This document shows, piece by piece, positions 28,124 through 36,246 of a stretch of DNA of 64,000 nt; positions within the stretch are counted from its first letter, which is position 1, and every line of letters begins with the position of its first letter. The notes under the pieces are model-generated. The model saw nothing but the letters and a program-made list of their open reading frames with translations. It did not search any database and was not told the DNA's origin. Source of the DNA: JADHZC01 sp964409505 (lineage in GTDB: Bacteria; Pseudomonadota; Alphaproteobacteria; Rickettsiales; Rickettsiaceae). The translations under genes and the position numbers were made by a program. The stretch is taken from positions 1 through 64,000 of the forward strand of contig CAYPDK010000024.1 of assembly GCA_964409505.1 (NCBI GenBank), read 5' to 3'.

Positions 28124-31100
28124 TCACTTAATCTCTATTTTAGCTGTAAAGCCATTTTTGACCTTTAAAAAGACTTTTATATCAGAATTACTTAATTCAA
28201 TAGGGTCCTTAGAGTTTATATTTTCGATACAATTTATCAGGTCAGATTTATCATTTACGTGGTACTCAGAAGGAAAATTTATTTTTGTTAAATATTCCTC
28301 TAGAGAAAAAATTTTATCAGCCATAAGTTTTTGGTTAGCTGTACGGACTCTTAAGATTACCATATTTTTTATTTTTATTAAAAATATTGATTCTTGTAGT
28401 ACTTTTTCATCAAAAATATTGATTTCTTTTGTTCCTTTTAAGTCAGAAATATCAATTGTTATAAATCTACCTGTTTTTGACATTCTTGTATTTTTTTTGA
28501 CTATAATACCCGATATTAGTTTGTAATTTGAGTCTTGTAAGTCTTCCTCTTGAGAAAATGAATGCTTGATTTTAGCCTTTTCCAGTAAATGTTTGTATTT
28601 ATATATTGGATTATGTGTTATAAATAAACCTAAGGCATCAAATTCACTATAAGCTAACTCTGAGCTACTAAAGTCCTTCGTATTTTTACCGAATGAAAAT
28701 ATATCATCGTTATTTACTGATATCAAATTTAGTTGAGCAGAATTTTTATTTTCATGGTAATGTTGTGAGTACTTTATTAATCTCTCTAGATTATCTTGTA
28801 GAGATCTCTGATTTTTATGAAGCTTATAGAAGCTTCCAGCTTTTATAATATTCTCTAGGGCTTTCTTATTTAATAATTTGTTGTCTATTCTTTCTAAAAA
28901 ATTTATAATGCTGAGAAATGGACCGTTTTGTTTTCGTTCTTTTTCTATTGTGTCTGCAAGTTCTGATGGCATGTTCTTAATTGCCTTTAAGGCGTATCTT
29001 ATAGAATTTTTTAATTTATCAGTTTTTATAGTCTCAATTTTAAAAAATTGATCTGATTCATTAATACAAGGGGGAAGAATTTCTATGTCAAAATTCTTCA
29101 TATCATTGATTAGGTGATTTATTTTAAAGCTTTGATGTATGTCTAGATTTAGAGCAGAGCTCATAAATTCTAATGTATAATTGGCTTTTAAATAAGCAGT
29201 TTGATAAGTTATAAGACCATATGCTGAGGCATGTGATTTATTAAATCCATATCCAGCAAATTTTGCTATTGTATCAAATATGCTCTTTGCTTTTTGATAC
29301 GTGATACCGTTCTCTTCTGCGCCTTGAATAAATTGTCTTTCTTGATTTAGCATTTCCTCTTTTATCTTTTTTCCCATGGCTCTTCTTAAAAGATCTGCAG
29401 AAGCAATTGTATAATTTGCTAATTTTTGAGCTATCTCCATTACCTGCTCCTGATAAATTATGATTCCGTATGTTGGAATCAAAATATCTTTTATAAGGGG
29501 ATGAATATAATCTATCTCTTCTTCTTTATGTTTTCTTGCAATATATGTTTTTATGTTCTCCATAGGACCTGGTCTGTATAGTGCTCCTAGTGCTATTATA
29601 TCGTTTAGGGTATCAGGTTTTAAATTCTTAAGATAGTTCTTAACTCCTATGCTCTCAAATTGAAATATAGCACTACTAAATCCCCTGGATAGCATTTTAT
29701 AAGTCTTTGTATCATTGAGATCAATATCTAATATATCAATATGAATATCTCTTTTTTTTAGTTGGTCAAGACATTTTGAGATAAGAGTTAAGGTTTGTAA
29801 TCCTAAAAAATCAAATTTTATTAATCCAGCAAGTTCACAATATTTCATCGAATATTGTACTGTGATCATCTTAGAATTAGGTTCTTTATAAATAGGTATA
29901 TTTTCAAGTATTGGTTTATTTGAAATTACAATTCCTGCTGCGTGAGTAGAAAAATGTCTATTAAGCCCCTCAAGCTCAAGAGAGGCTGAAAGTACTTCTT
30001 TTATAAGTTTTTCATTACCTTTAAATTGATTTATTTTGGATTCTTCTCCTTTATATAATTTGGATAACTCATGGACTTCTTTTACAGCCTGTTTTAAAGT
30101 AACTGGTGATACGGCATTAAATGGTATTAGCTCTGATATTTGCTCTGAGATCTCATATCTTAAGCCAAGAACCCTTGATACATCCTTTATGACGGATTTT
30201 GCTTGTAATTTTCCGAAAGTGATGATTTGTCCAACTCTATCTTCTCCATATTTTTGAGATACATATTGAATTACCTCAGCCCGTTTTTCTTGACAAAAAT
30301 CAATATCAAAATCTGGCATGGAAATACGTTCTGGATTTAAAAATCTCTCGAATAGGAGGCCGAATTTTATTGGATCTAAGTCTGTAATCATTAATGACCA
30401 TGCCACTATTGATCCGGCTCCTGAACCTCTGCCTGGTCCAACTGAAATATTGTTTTTTTTACTCCATTGAACAAAATCTGCAACAATCAAAAAATAGCCA
30501 GCGAATTTCATTTTACAAATAACGTCTAGTTCATAAGTTAGTCTTGTTATGTAAGCTTCTTTTTTCTGAAAAGGGATTTTATGTTTTTCTAATCTGTGTT
30601 CTAGCCCTTTTTTTGCGATCAGTCTTATAATGTTTTCTTCAGATTCTAGGGCTGAATTTTCGACGAAAGAAGGAAATTTTAAATTTGTTGGCTCTGTTAT
30701 AAAATAGCACCTTTGAGCTAGATATACGGTATTTTGTATTGCTGAGGGTAGATCTATAAAAAGATCTACCATTTCTTTCTTGCTTTTGAAGTAGTAATTT
30801 GCTGTATTTTCTTTACTTGATTGGTTACTTAATTTCTCTCCTTTTGAAATACATGTTAAGATTTCATGAATTTTTTTTTTTTCTTTATCATGAAATTTTA
30901 TTTTATTTGTAGCTATTAAAGCTATATTTAGGCTATTTGCTAGTTCTATATATTGACTCTCTATTTGTATTTCTTCTTGAGAATTATGTCTCATAATTTC
31001 AAAGTAGAATCTATTTGTAAATATGGACTTTAGTTTTTGAGCTATTTCAGAAGCTGTTCTAAAATCTTTTTTTAAAAGCATTTTTCCTATTATTCCCTCT

Positions 31101-31507
31101 GTGTATGCAGATAAAAGAATTAATCCTTGGTGGTTATTTTTTAAATCTTCAAATGTAATATGGTTGTACGTGTCTGAGGTGTTTTTTATAAAACAAAAAC
31201 TCAATAGCTTTAATAGATTTTGAAAGCCTAATTTATTTTGTGCTATGAGTAAAATTTCACTGAATTGAGATAATTCTGGAAAAAAAATATTCATAATACA
31301 ACCTTGAATAGGCTGTATTTTTGCATTTTTGCATAATATAGCAAATTCTAATGCTCCACATAAATTTTCTCTGTCTGTAAGACAGATACTTTGCATCTTA
31401 TTCTTTTTCGTAAGATTTATTATATCTGAAGGAGTTATAATGCTTTCTAATATAGAAAAAGAGCTTTGTGATCTAAAATGTACAAAATTGTTTGAATTTA
31501 TATCCAT
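28124..31507 (-). CDS. dnaE: DNA polymerase III alpha subunit
   Basis: Catalytic subunit of the replicative DNA polymerase (C-family). The 1127 residues comprise an N-terminal PHP domain (~8-75, FVHFRSQSSFSILESII), then the polymerase palm and fingers with GPGRGSGAGSIVAW and the catalytic PDFDIDF at ~396-402. Further landmarks are the thumb/finger segments HFSTHAAGIVIS, ALYRPGPMENI and YQEQVMEIAQKLANY, then GYGFNKSHASAYGLITYQTAYLK, and a C-terminal OB-fold/beta-binding region. The length is close to that of other Rickettsiales DnaE proteins. It stands alone on the minus strand. Confidence 0.97.
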   Translation of the reverse strand: MDINSNNFVHFRSQSSFSILESIITPSDIINLTKKNKMQSICLTDRENLCGALEFAILCKNAKIQPIQGCIMNIFFPELSQFSEILLIAQNKLGFQNLLKLLSFCFIKNTSDTYNHITFEDLKNNHQGLILLSAYTEGIIGKMLLKKDFRTASEIAQKLKSIFTNRFYFEIMRHNSQEEIQIESQYIELANSLNIALIATNKIKFHDKEKKKIHEILTCISKGEKLSNQSSKENTANYYFKSKKEMVDLFIDLPSAIQNTVYLAQRCYFITEPTNLKFPSFVENSALESEENIIRLIAKKGLEHRLEKHKIPFQKKEAYITRLTYELDVICKMKFAGYFLIVADFVQWSKKNNISVGPGRGSGAGSIVAWSLMITDLDPIKFGLLFERFLNPERISMPDFDIDFCQEKRAEVIQYVSQKYGEDRVGQIITFGKLQAKSVIKDVSRVLGLRYEISEQISELIPFNAVSPVTLKQAVKEVHELSKLYKGEESKINQFKGNEKLIKEVLSASLELEGLNRHFSTHAAGIVISNKPILENIPIYKEPNSKMITVQYSMKYCELAGLIKFDFLGLQTLTLISKCLDQLKKRDIHIDILDIDLNDTKTYKMLSRGFSSAIFQFESIGVKNYLKNLKPDTLNDIIALGALYRPGPMENIKTYIARKHKEEEIDYIHPLIKDILIPTYGIIIYQEQVMEIAQKLANYTIASADLLRRAMGKKIKEEMLNQERQFIQGAEENGITYQKAKSIFDTIAKFAGYGFNKSHASAYGLITYQTAYLKANYTLEFMSSALNLDIHQSFKINHLINDMKNFDIEILPPCINESDQFFKIETIKTDKLKNSIRYALKAIKNMPSELADTIEKERKQNGPFLSIINFLERIDNKLLNKKALENIIKAGSFYKLHKNQRSLQDNLERLIKYSQHYHENKNSAQLNLISVNNDDIFSFGKNTKDFSSSELAYSEFDALGLFITHNPIYKYKHLLEKAKIKHSFSQEEDLQDSNYKLISGIIVKKNTRMSKTGRFITIDISDLKGTKEINIFDEKVLQESIFLIKIKNMVILRVRTANQKLMADKIFSLEEYLTKINFPSEYHVNDKSDLINCIENINSKDPIELSNSDIKVFLKVKNGFTAKIEIK

Positions 31508-31721
31508 TTTATAAAATAATATATTTAGGGTGTTTTTTTATTTTATATCAGATAAATGAATTTTTACAACTTAGTTAAGTAATTTCTCTAATATAATGTC
31601 TTTTTTGGGGGAATTTTGTATTCTATTATTGATTATATAGATAAATTGTGATCTTATGTGACTCGGCTATTCAATATATATTTATTTGATAAGTAATATT
31701 AGGGTTTTTATATTAGTTATG

Positions 31722-32072
31722 AGTGCGAAAAAAATTTATTTTTATCTTTCTGTTTTAGTATTTTTTTTTATTGTTGCTTGGGGAGTAAATTGGTTTTTGG
31801 ACAAGAATTATTTTTTTCTTAACAAAAATATTGACAATTTGGAAATAACATTATACACAAAACAGGATTGTGTTTTTTGTAAAAAAGCAGAAACTTTGCT
31901 AAAAAATAAAAATATCAAATTTACTATAATTGATATTACTAATAAACCAGAAATTCATCTAGCTTTGGTTAAAGAAACAAAACAATATACTGTTCCTGTT
32001 GTGTTTGTTAATCATAAATTTTTGGGTGGATATCGAGAATTAAAAGCTTTTTTAAGAAAAGCATCAACCTAA
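31722..32072 (+). CDS. Membrane-anchored glutaredoxin-like protein
   Basis: Thiol-disulfide oxidoreductase of the glutaredoxin family carrying an N-terminal membrane anchor. From the preferred ATG at 31722 the product has 116 residues. Residues ~5-24 form a transmembrane helix (IYFYLSVLVFFFIVAWGVNWF). The glutaredoxin domain follows from ~40: ITLYTKQDCVFCKKAETLL with the CVFC redox motif, then TIIDIT, TVPVVFVNHKFLGGYRELKAF with the cis-Pro and GG segments. The frame also runs upstream to a TTG at 31686, but the ATG is better. If the helix acts as anchor, the redox domain could face the periplasm or the cytoplasm; the basic MSAKK before the helix favours an uncleaved N-in anchor with a periplasmic domain. 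Confidence 0.85.
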   Translation, partial: SAKKIYFYLSVLVFFFIVAWGVNWFLDKNYFFLNKNIDNLEITLYTKQDCVFCKKAETLLKNKNIKFTIIDITNKPEIHLALVKETKQYTVPVVFVNHKFLGGYRELKAFLRKAST

Positions 32073-32417
32073 AAATAAATTTTACAATTTTTAGCTTATC
32101 AAAATCTTTATTTTGTCCTTAAAGTGTTAAAAATTTAATATTTCTGAATCAAATGGCGAGATTTATTAATTCTAAACAGACTCAAAGTAGATTGTATTGA
32201 GATATATATGTACTAAAGTGATGTAAATTTGATGCAATTTAGATAAAATTGAAAAAAAACTTAGCAAATAACAAATACTTTGAACTCAGCTCTTGCACTT
32301 GAGCTGTATGTTGCTATATTCTAAAGAAAATTTGCTATTGATATAAATCTATAAATAGTTAAGTGTAGGTGTTTGATAGCTTGAATAATTTTTAATAATT
32401 TTATAAAAGGTATTGTT
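32073..32417. other. Intergenic region upstream of hup
   Basis: 345 bp, very AT-rich, no coding potential. The only candidate element I see is a promoter at 32293-32320. Confidence 0.5.
32293..32320 (+). promoter_or_regulatory. Putative sigma-70 promoter for hup
   Basis: TTGCAC (32293-32298) and TATATT (32315-32320) are separated by 16 bp and lie ~98 bp upstream of the HU start. Consensus match only. Confidence 0.4.
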
Positions 32418-32690
32418 ATGAACAAAGGAGATTTAGTAACTGTAATTGCAGAAAGGGCGGACTGTACTAAAATTGTTGCAGAAAAATTTTTGCAATCTGT
32501 TATGGATGGTATTGTAGATAGTTTGAGTCAAGGGAAAGAAATCAATTTAATTGGATTTGGAGCATTTTATGTGAAAGAAAGAAAATCTAGAATAGGTCGT
32601 AATCCTAAAACAGGAGAAAAAATGGTCTTGCCAGCTTATAATCAGCCCTCTTTTAGAGCGGGTAAAAAATTGAAAGATGCTTGTAACTAA
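32418..32690 (+). CDS. hup: HU-family DNA-binding protein
   Basis: Nucleoid-associated, DNA-bending dimer. The 90 residues have the HU/IHF layout: the N-terminal helical body MNKGDLVTVIAERADCTKIV, beta segment LIGFGAFYVKERKSR, arm tip RIGRNPKTGEKMVLPAYNQPSF with the intercalating proline in a RNP-type turn, and the C-terminal FRAGKKLKDACN. Length is standard. It stands alone with its own upstream region. HU rather than IHF is favoured by the single homodimer-like sequence. Confidence 0.94.
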   Translation: MNKGDLVTVIAERADCTKIVAEKFLQSVMDGIVDSLSQGKEINLIGFGAFYVKERKSRIGRNPKTGEKMVLPAYNQPSFRAGKKLKDACN

Positions 32691-32976
32691 GTTTATACCA
32701 ATATTTACACCAATATAATTTTTGCTCGTCTTTTAAAGACTCAAGGAAAAATAATATTCTCTTAGTCTTTAGAATAATGGGATATCTCTTGCTTGTAGAA
32801 TTTTTTTATAAGCTTTAGGTGACTGCTTTGAAGATTTAGTAGTTAGTTATGTAAAGAAATTTATATCAGTGTTTTTTTTGCAAATGTTGTAAATAAATGT
32901 TATAAGTTATTATAAGTTTTTAATTAAAATAGATTATTTTGATTCATAGTACAATTGTCAATTGTGAGTGATAGTT
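32691..32976. other. Intergenic region between hup and clpP
   Basis: AT-rich, non-coding. It includes a short inverted repeat GTCTTTTAAAGAC at 32728-32740, which has no following T-tract and is weak as a terminator. The clpP promoter should lie here, but no clear pair was found. Confidence 0.35.
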
Positions 32977-33582
32977 ATGAGTAATTATATACCAATAGTA
33001 GTAGAGCAGACGTCTAGAGGCGAAAGAGCTTACGATATTTATTCTAGACTTTTAAAGGAAAGAATAGTTTTTGTGTGTGGAGCCATAGAGGATTATATGT
33101 CAAATTTGATAGTGGCTCAATTGTTGTTTCTGGAAGCAGAAAACCCTGACAAAAAAATATACATGTACATTAATTCTCCTGGAGGAGTTATTACATCGGG
33201 TCTTGCGATTTATGATACTATGCAATACATAAAGCCTCAAGTTGCTACTTTATGTATAGGGCAGGCTTGTTCTATGGGGGCTACCCTGCTTTTAGCGGGT
33301 GCAAAAGGGTTGCGTTATGCTTTGCCCAATTCTAGAGTTATGATTCATCAGCCTATAGGAGGTTTTAGAGGACAGGCTACGGATATTGAAATTCATGCTA
33401 AAGAGACTCTTAAGGTAAAAAAATTGATAAATGATATTTATGCTAAACATACGGAAAAATCTGTCTCTCATATTAGAGAACATACTGATAGAGACTTCTT
33501 TATGTCTGCACAAGAAGCAAAAGAATTTGGTATTGTTGATGAAATAATAACTGATAGAGAAAAAATAGACACAAATAAATAA
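32977..33582 (+). CDS. clpP: ATP-dependent Clp protease proteolytic subunit
   Basis: Tetradecameric serine protease that degrades substrates unfolded by ClpX. With the ATG at 32977 (MSNYIPIVVEQTSRGERAYDIYSRLL) the product is 201 residues. An in-frame GTG at 32968 would add only MIV. The catalytic triad is visible: Ser99 in GQACSMGATLLLAG, His124 in RVMIHQPIGG and an Asp around residue 173 in DRDFFMSAQEA. It is followed by clpX 158 bp downstream on the same strand, the usual pairing; the gap contains a 16-bp tandem duplication. Confidence 0.97.
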   Translation: MSNYIPIVVEQTSRGERAYDIYSRLLKERIVFVCGAIEDYMSNLIVAQLLFLEAENPDKKIYMYINSPGGVITSGLAIYDTMQYIKPQVATLCIGQACSMGATLLLAGAKGLRYALPNSRVMIHQPIGGFRGQATDIEIHAKETLKVKKLINDIYAKHTEKSVSHIREHTDRDFFMSAQEAKEFGIVDEIITDREKIDTNK

Positions 33583-33620
33583 AAAATACAAGATTGATTT
33601 TATAATTTGTATCTTTTACT

Positions 33621-33652
33621 ATTAGACAGAAAAATTATTAGACAGAAAAATG
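33621..33652. repeat. 16-bp tandem duplication between clpP and clpX
   Basis: ATTAGACAGAAAAATT (33621-33636) is followed directly by a second copy with one terminal mismatch (33637-33652). Confidence 0.85.
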
Positions 33653-33740
33653 TGAATGTTAGGTTCTATTTTTCTTGATTTGTATAAAAACTTAGCTTTA
33701 CCGCTGTAGTTTGCAACTTTTAATTTAATTAAATAAAATA

Positions 33741-35072
33741 ATGGAAAATAAAAAAAATAATGAAATTTTGCGTTGTTCATTTTGTAACAAAGATCAGTAT
33801 GACGTGAAAAATCTCATAGCAGGAGTAAATGTGTTTATTTGTGATGAGTGTGTCTCTATTTGTGTAGATATTATAAAAGATAGACCAAATGTATTAACAC
33901 CTAAATCTTTCCTATTAGGTCCAGAAGAGATACATCAAAAGCTAGACCAATACGTTATAGGACAGGAAAATGCTAAGAAAATTTTGTCTGTGGCTGTTTA
34001 TAATCATTATAAACGTCTTGAATATCTTGGTAAGAAAAAGGATGATATAGAACTTACAAAATCAAATATTCTTCTTGTGGGCTCAACTGGATCAGGAAAA
34101 ACTCTCTTAGCTCAAACATTAGCAAAAATTTTAGACGTCCCGTTTGCCATAGCAGATGCTACTTCACTTACAGAAGCTGGTTATGTTGGAGAGGATGTAG
34201 AGGTTGTACTTTTAAGATTGCTTCAAGCTGCTGATTTTAATGTAGAAACTGCTCAAAAAGGTATAATTTATATTGACGAAATTGATAAAATTGCGAAAAA
34301 ATCAGAAAATGTTTCTATAACTCGCGATGTGTCAGGAGAGGGAGTACAGCAGGCATTGCTTAAAATAATAGAGGGAACAACTGCTTATATCGCTCCTCAA
34401 AGCAAGAGAAAGCACCCACAGCAAGAACTTATACAAATAAATACATCTAATATTCTGTTTATTTGTGGTGGAGCTTTTTTAGGATTACAGGATATTATTT
34501 CAAAAAGAGTTTCTAGTAGTTCTATTGGCTTTGGAGCAAATATGAAAAGTGTAGATATTGAGGAAAGTGATGTTCAAAATAATGCATTACTTGAAAAACT
34601 TATATTGGCAGATTTAATAAAATTTGGTATGATACCTGAATTTATAGGACGACTACCGGTAATATCAACCCTTAACGCTTTAGATAAGGAATCGCTAAAA
34701 AATATACTTACTTTGCCTAAGAATGCTATATTGAAGCAGTATAAAAAGCTATTTGAGATTAATGGAGCAGAGTTAGTTTTTTCTGATGATGCTGTAGAAG
34801 CTATATCTACTCAGGCTTTAAAGAAAAGAACAGGCGCAAGAGGCTTAAGGTCTATTATTGAGAATGCTTTGCTTGATTTGATGTATTCTTTTAAATCTTT
34901 GAAAGGTAGAAAAATTGTGATTGATGCTGGTATGATAGATGGTAATTCTAAGCCTGTGATTTCTATGATTTCTAAAGGAGATAATGATGGTGAGGATAGT
35001 CAAAGTGTTAAACACAAGAAAGACAAAGTCTTTAAGAAGTCTAATAAAAACTTTAACATGATGGCTTTGTAG
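33741..35072 (+). CDS. clpX: ATP-dependent Clp protease ATP-binding subunit ClpX
   Basis: AAA+ unfoldase that feeds proteins into ClpP. The N-terminal C4 zinc-binding domain has Cys12, Cys15, Cys34 and Cys37 (CSFC...CDEC). The AAA+ core has Walker A LVGSTGSGKTLLAQTLAK, Walker B IIYIDEIDKIA, a pore loop within the segment TSLTEAGYVGEDVE, sensor/Arg elements, and the ClpP-docking region. The C-terminal small domain ends with KKRTGARGLRSIIENALLDLMY. The 443-residue length is slightly long because of a charged tail (KGDNDGEDSQSVKHKKDKVF). Confidence 0.97.
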   Translation: MENKKNNEILRCSFCNKDQYDVKNLIAGVNVFICDECVSICVDIIKDRPNVLTPKSFLLGPEEIHQKLDQYVIGQENAKKILSVAVYNHYKRLEYLGKKKDDIELTKSNILLVGSTGSGKTLLAQTLAKILDVPFAIADATSLTEAGYVGEDVEVVLLRLLQAADFNVETAQKGIIYIDEIDKIAKKSENVSITRDVSGEGVQQALLKIIEGTTAYIAPQSKRKHPQQELIQINTSNILFICGGAFLGLQDIISKRVSSSSIGFGANMKSVDIEESDVQNNALLEKLILADLIKFGMIPEFIGRLPVISTLNALDKESLKNILTLPKNAILKQYKKLFEINGAELVFSDDAVEAISTQALKKRTGARGLRSIIENALLDLMYSFKSLKGRKIVIDAGMIDGNSKPVISMISKGDNDGEDSQSVKHKKDKVFKKSNKNFNMMAL

Positions 35073-36246
35073 AGGATTTTTATGGTTCAATATGTATTTA
35101 GCCATTATATGTTGGATTATGTTGTATCAAAAAAAGTGTTTGTTAAAAGTGTTTGTTAAATATAAAATATAAAAAAGCTCTGATAGATTTGAAATAATAT
35201 ATCAAATGTATTTTTGCCTAAAACTAAATAACACAAGATAATAAGGACAGAGGGTTCTGTTAGGGGGAGGGGGTTCACAGTTTATAGATTTTGTAACAAT
35301 AAATATACAAAGATCAATTTTTGATTGATATTACAGAGGGGCTCTCCTTTTACTATATTTGTTTTATGAAAATAGATATTCAATTATTGGATGGAAAGTA
35401 GTAGGTTAATGTTTGAATGTGTGTGGTGACTTTTGTGTAGGTTGGGGGCATTTTAGAGTTCTTGTATAATGTGTGTGTGTAGTAAGATCCTAAATTCATT
35501 GACATGATAGGCTCTTTAATAGAAAGTAAGGTTACACTCAGATTACTAAAGTTTAAGAATCTTGTTTTATATCAAGGGAAGAATAGAATATTATATGTAG
35601 GTTTGCCTATTCCAATTGATATAGTCAAAATTTTATAGTTCTAAAATTGAGGATAATGATTTTTGGCTGTAGAAATTTTGTAATTATGAAAGAAAATAAA
35701 AAGGTTATTGCCTTACAGAAGGGATGCTTCTTGCAGAAGACATAAAAGACTGGCAGAAGTAAATTAGAAATTCTGTGCGTGGACGTAGAGCGAATTCCTT
35801 GTAATCAAGATATGTATTTTAAAGGCTTTTTGAGATTTCTCAAAAGATACTTATATCTCTATAATTGTGTTTCTTTTCTAAGAAAGTTTTAAGGTATCTT
35901 AATTTTTTTATGCTTTCGATCTCTAAAGGAGAAGAAACTCTTAATTGTTCCTTAATTTTTAAAAAGGAAAAACATGCTAATTTTTTACTATTTAGGGTAC
36001 TATAAGGAATATTTTATTTATAAATCATTTTCTTTTTTTTTACATTTTTATTCAGGTAATCATAAATTTTTATAAATAAAAAACTAACAGCAAAAGTTGT
36101 GATAATTTTACATCAGTTGTAAACAATTGTGATAAATTATTCATACTTATATGGATAATTGTGATAATAATATATCACAATGCAATTAGGTATTCAAACC
36201 AAGGGATAATTAATAATAATTTACATAGTTATTTATAGGGTATTAT
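35073..36246. other. 1.2-kb gene-poor region, possible decayed gene
   Basis: No complete gene recognised. Contents in order: a 13-bp tandem duplication at 35134-35159; a guanine-rich patch at 35252-35273 (GGG, then two runs of five G) that is unusual in this AT-rich DNA; a 44-codon frame at 35504-35638 (MIGSLIESKVTLRLLKFKNL...); then a plus-strand frame from ~35,640 to ~36,030 broken by repeated TAA/TAG but with protein-like stretches such as KGYCLTEGMLLAEDIKDWQK. The last ~90 bp hold the TTGTGATA motif array. The broken frame is most simply a pseudogene remnant of unknown family. Confidence 0.4.
36097..36182. promoter_or_regulatory. Iterated TTGTGATA motif with inverted copy (putative operator)
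   Basis: TTGTGATAA occurs in direct orientation at 36097-36105, 36127-36135 and 36159-36167, spaced 30 and 32 bp, close to three helical turns. An inverted copy TATCACAA at 36173-36180 pairs with the third to form TTGTGATA-N6-TATCACAA, extended by one A/T pair. The array ends ~65 bp before the ATG of the 584-aa gene. TGTGA/TCACA half-sites resemble CRP-family sites, but the 10-bp spacing differs from the CRP consensus. Regulator unknown. Confidence 0.6.

Noticed and set aside
28113..28526. Plus-strand 137-codon frame overlapping the dnaE 3' end
   Set aside because: Lies almost wholly antisense to conserved dnaE coding sequence and has no motif of its own.
36157..36182. CRP or FNR binding site
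   Set aside because: Half-sites TGTGA and TCACA are present, but they are 10 bp apart, not the 6 bp of the CRP consensus, and the sequence does not match the FNR TTGAT-N4-ATCAA pattern.
36061..36200. Replication origin with DnaA boxes
   Set aside because: TTGTGATAA repeats are not a match to TTATCCACA-type boxes, and no dnaA, dnaN or other origin-associated gene is nearby.
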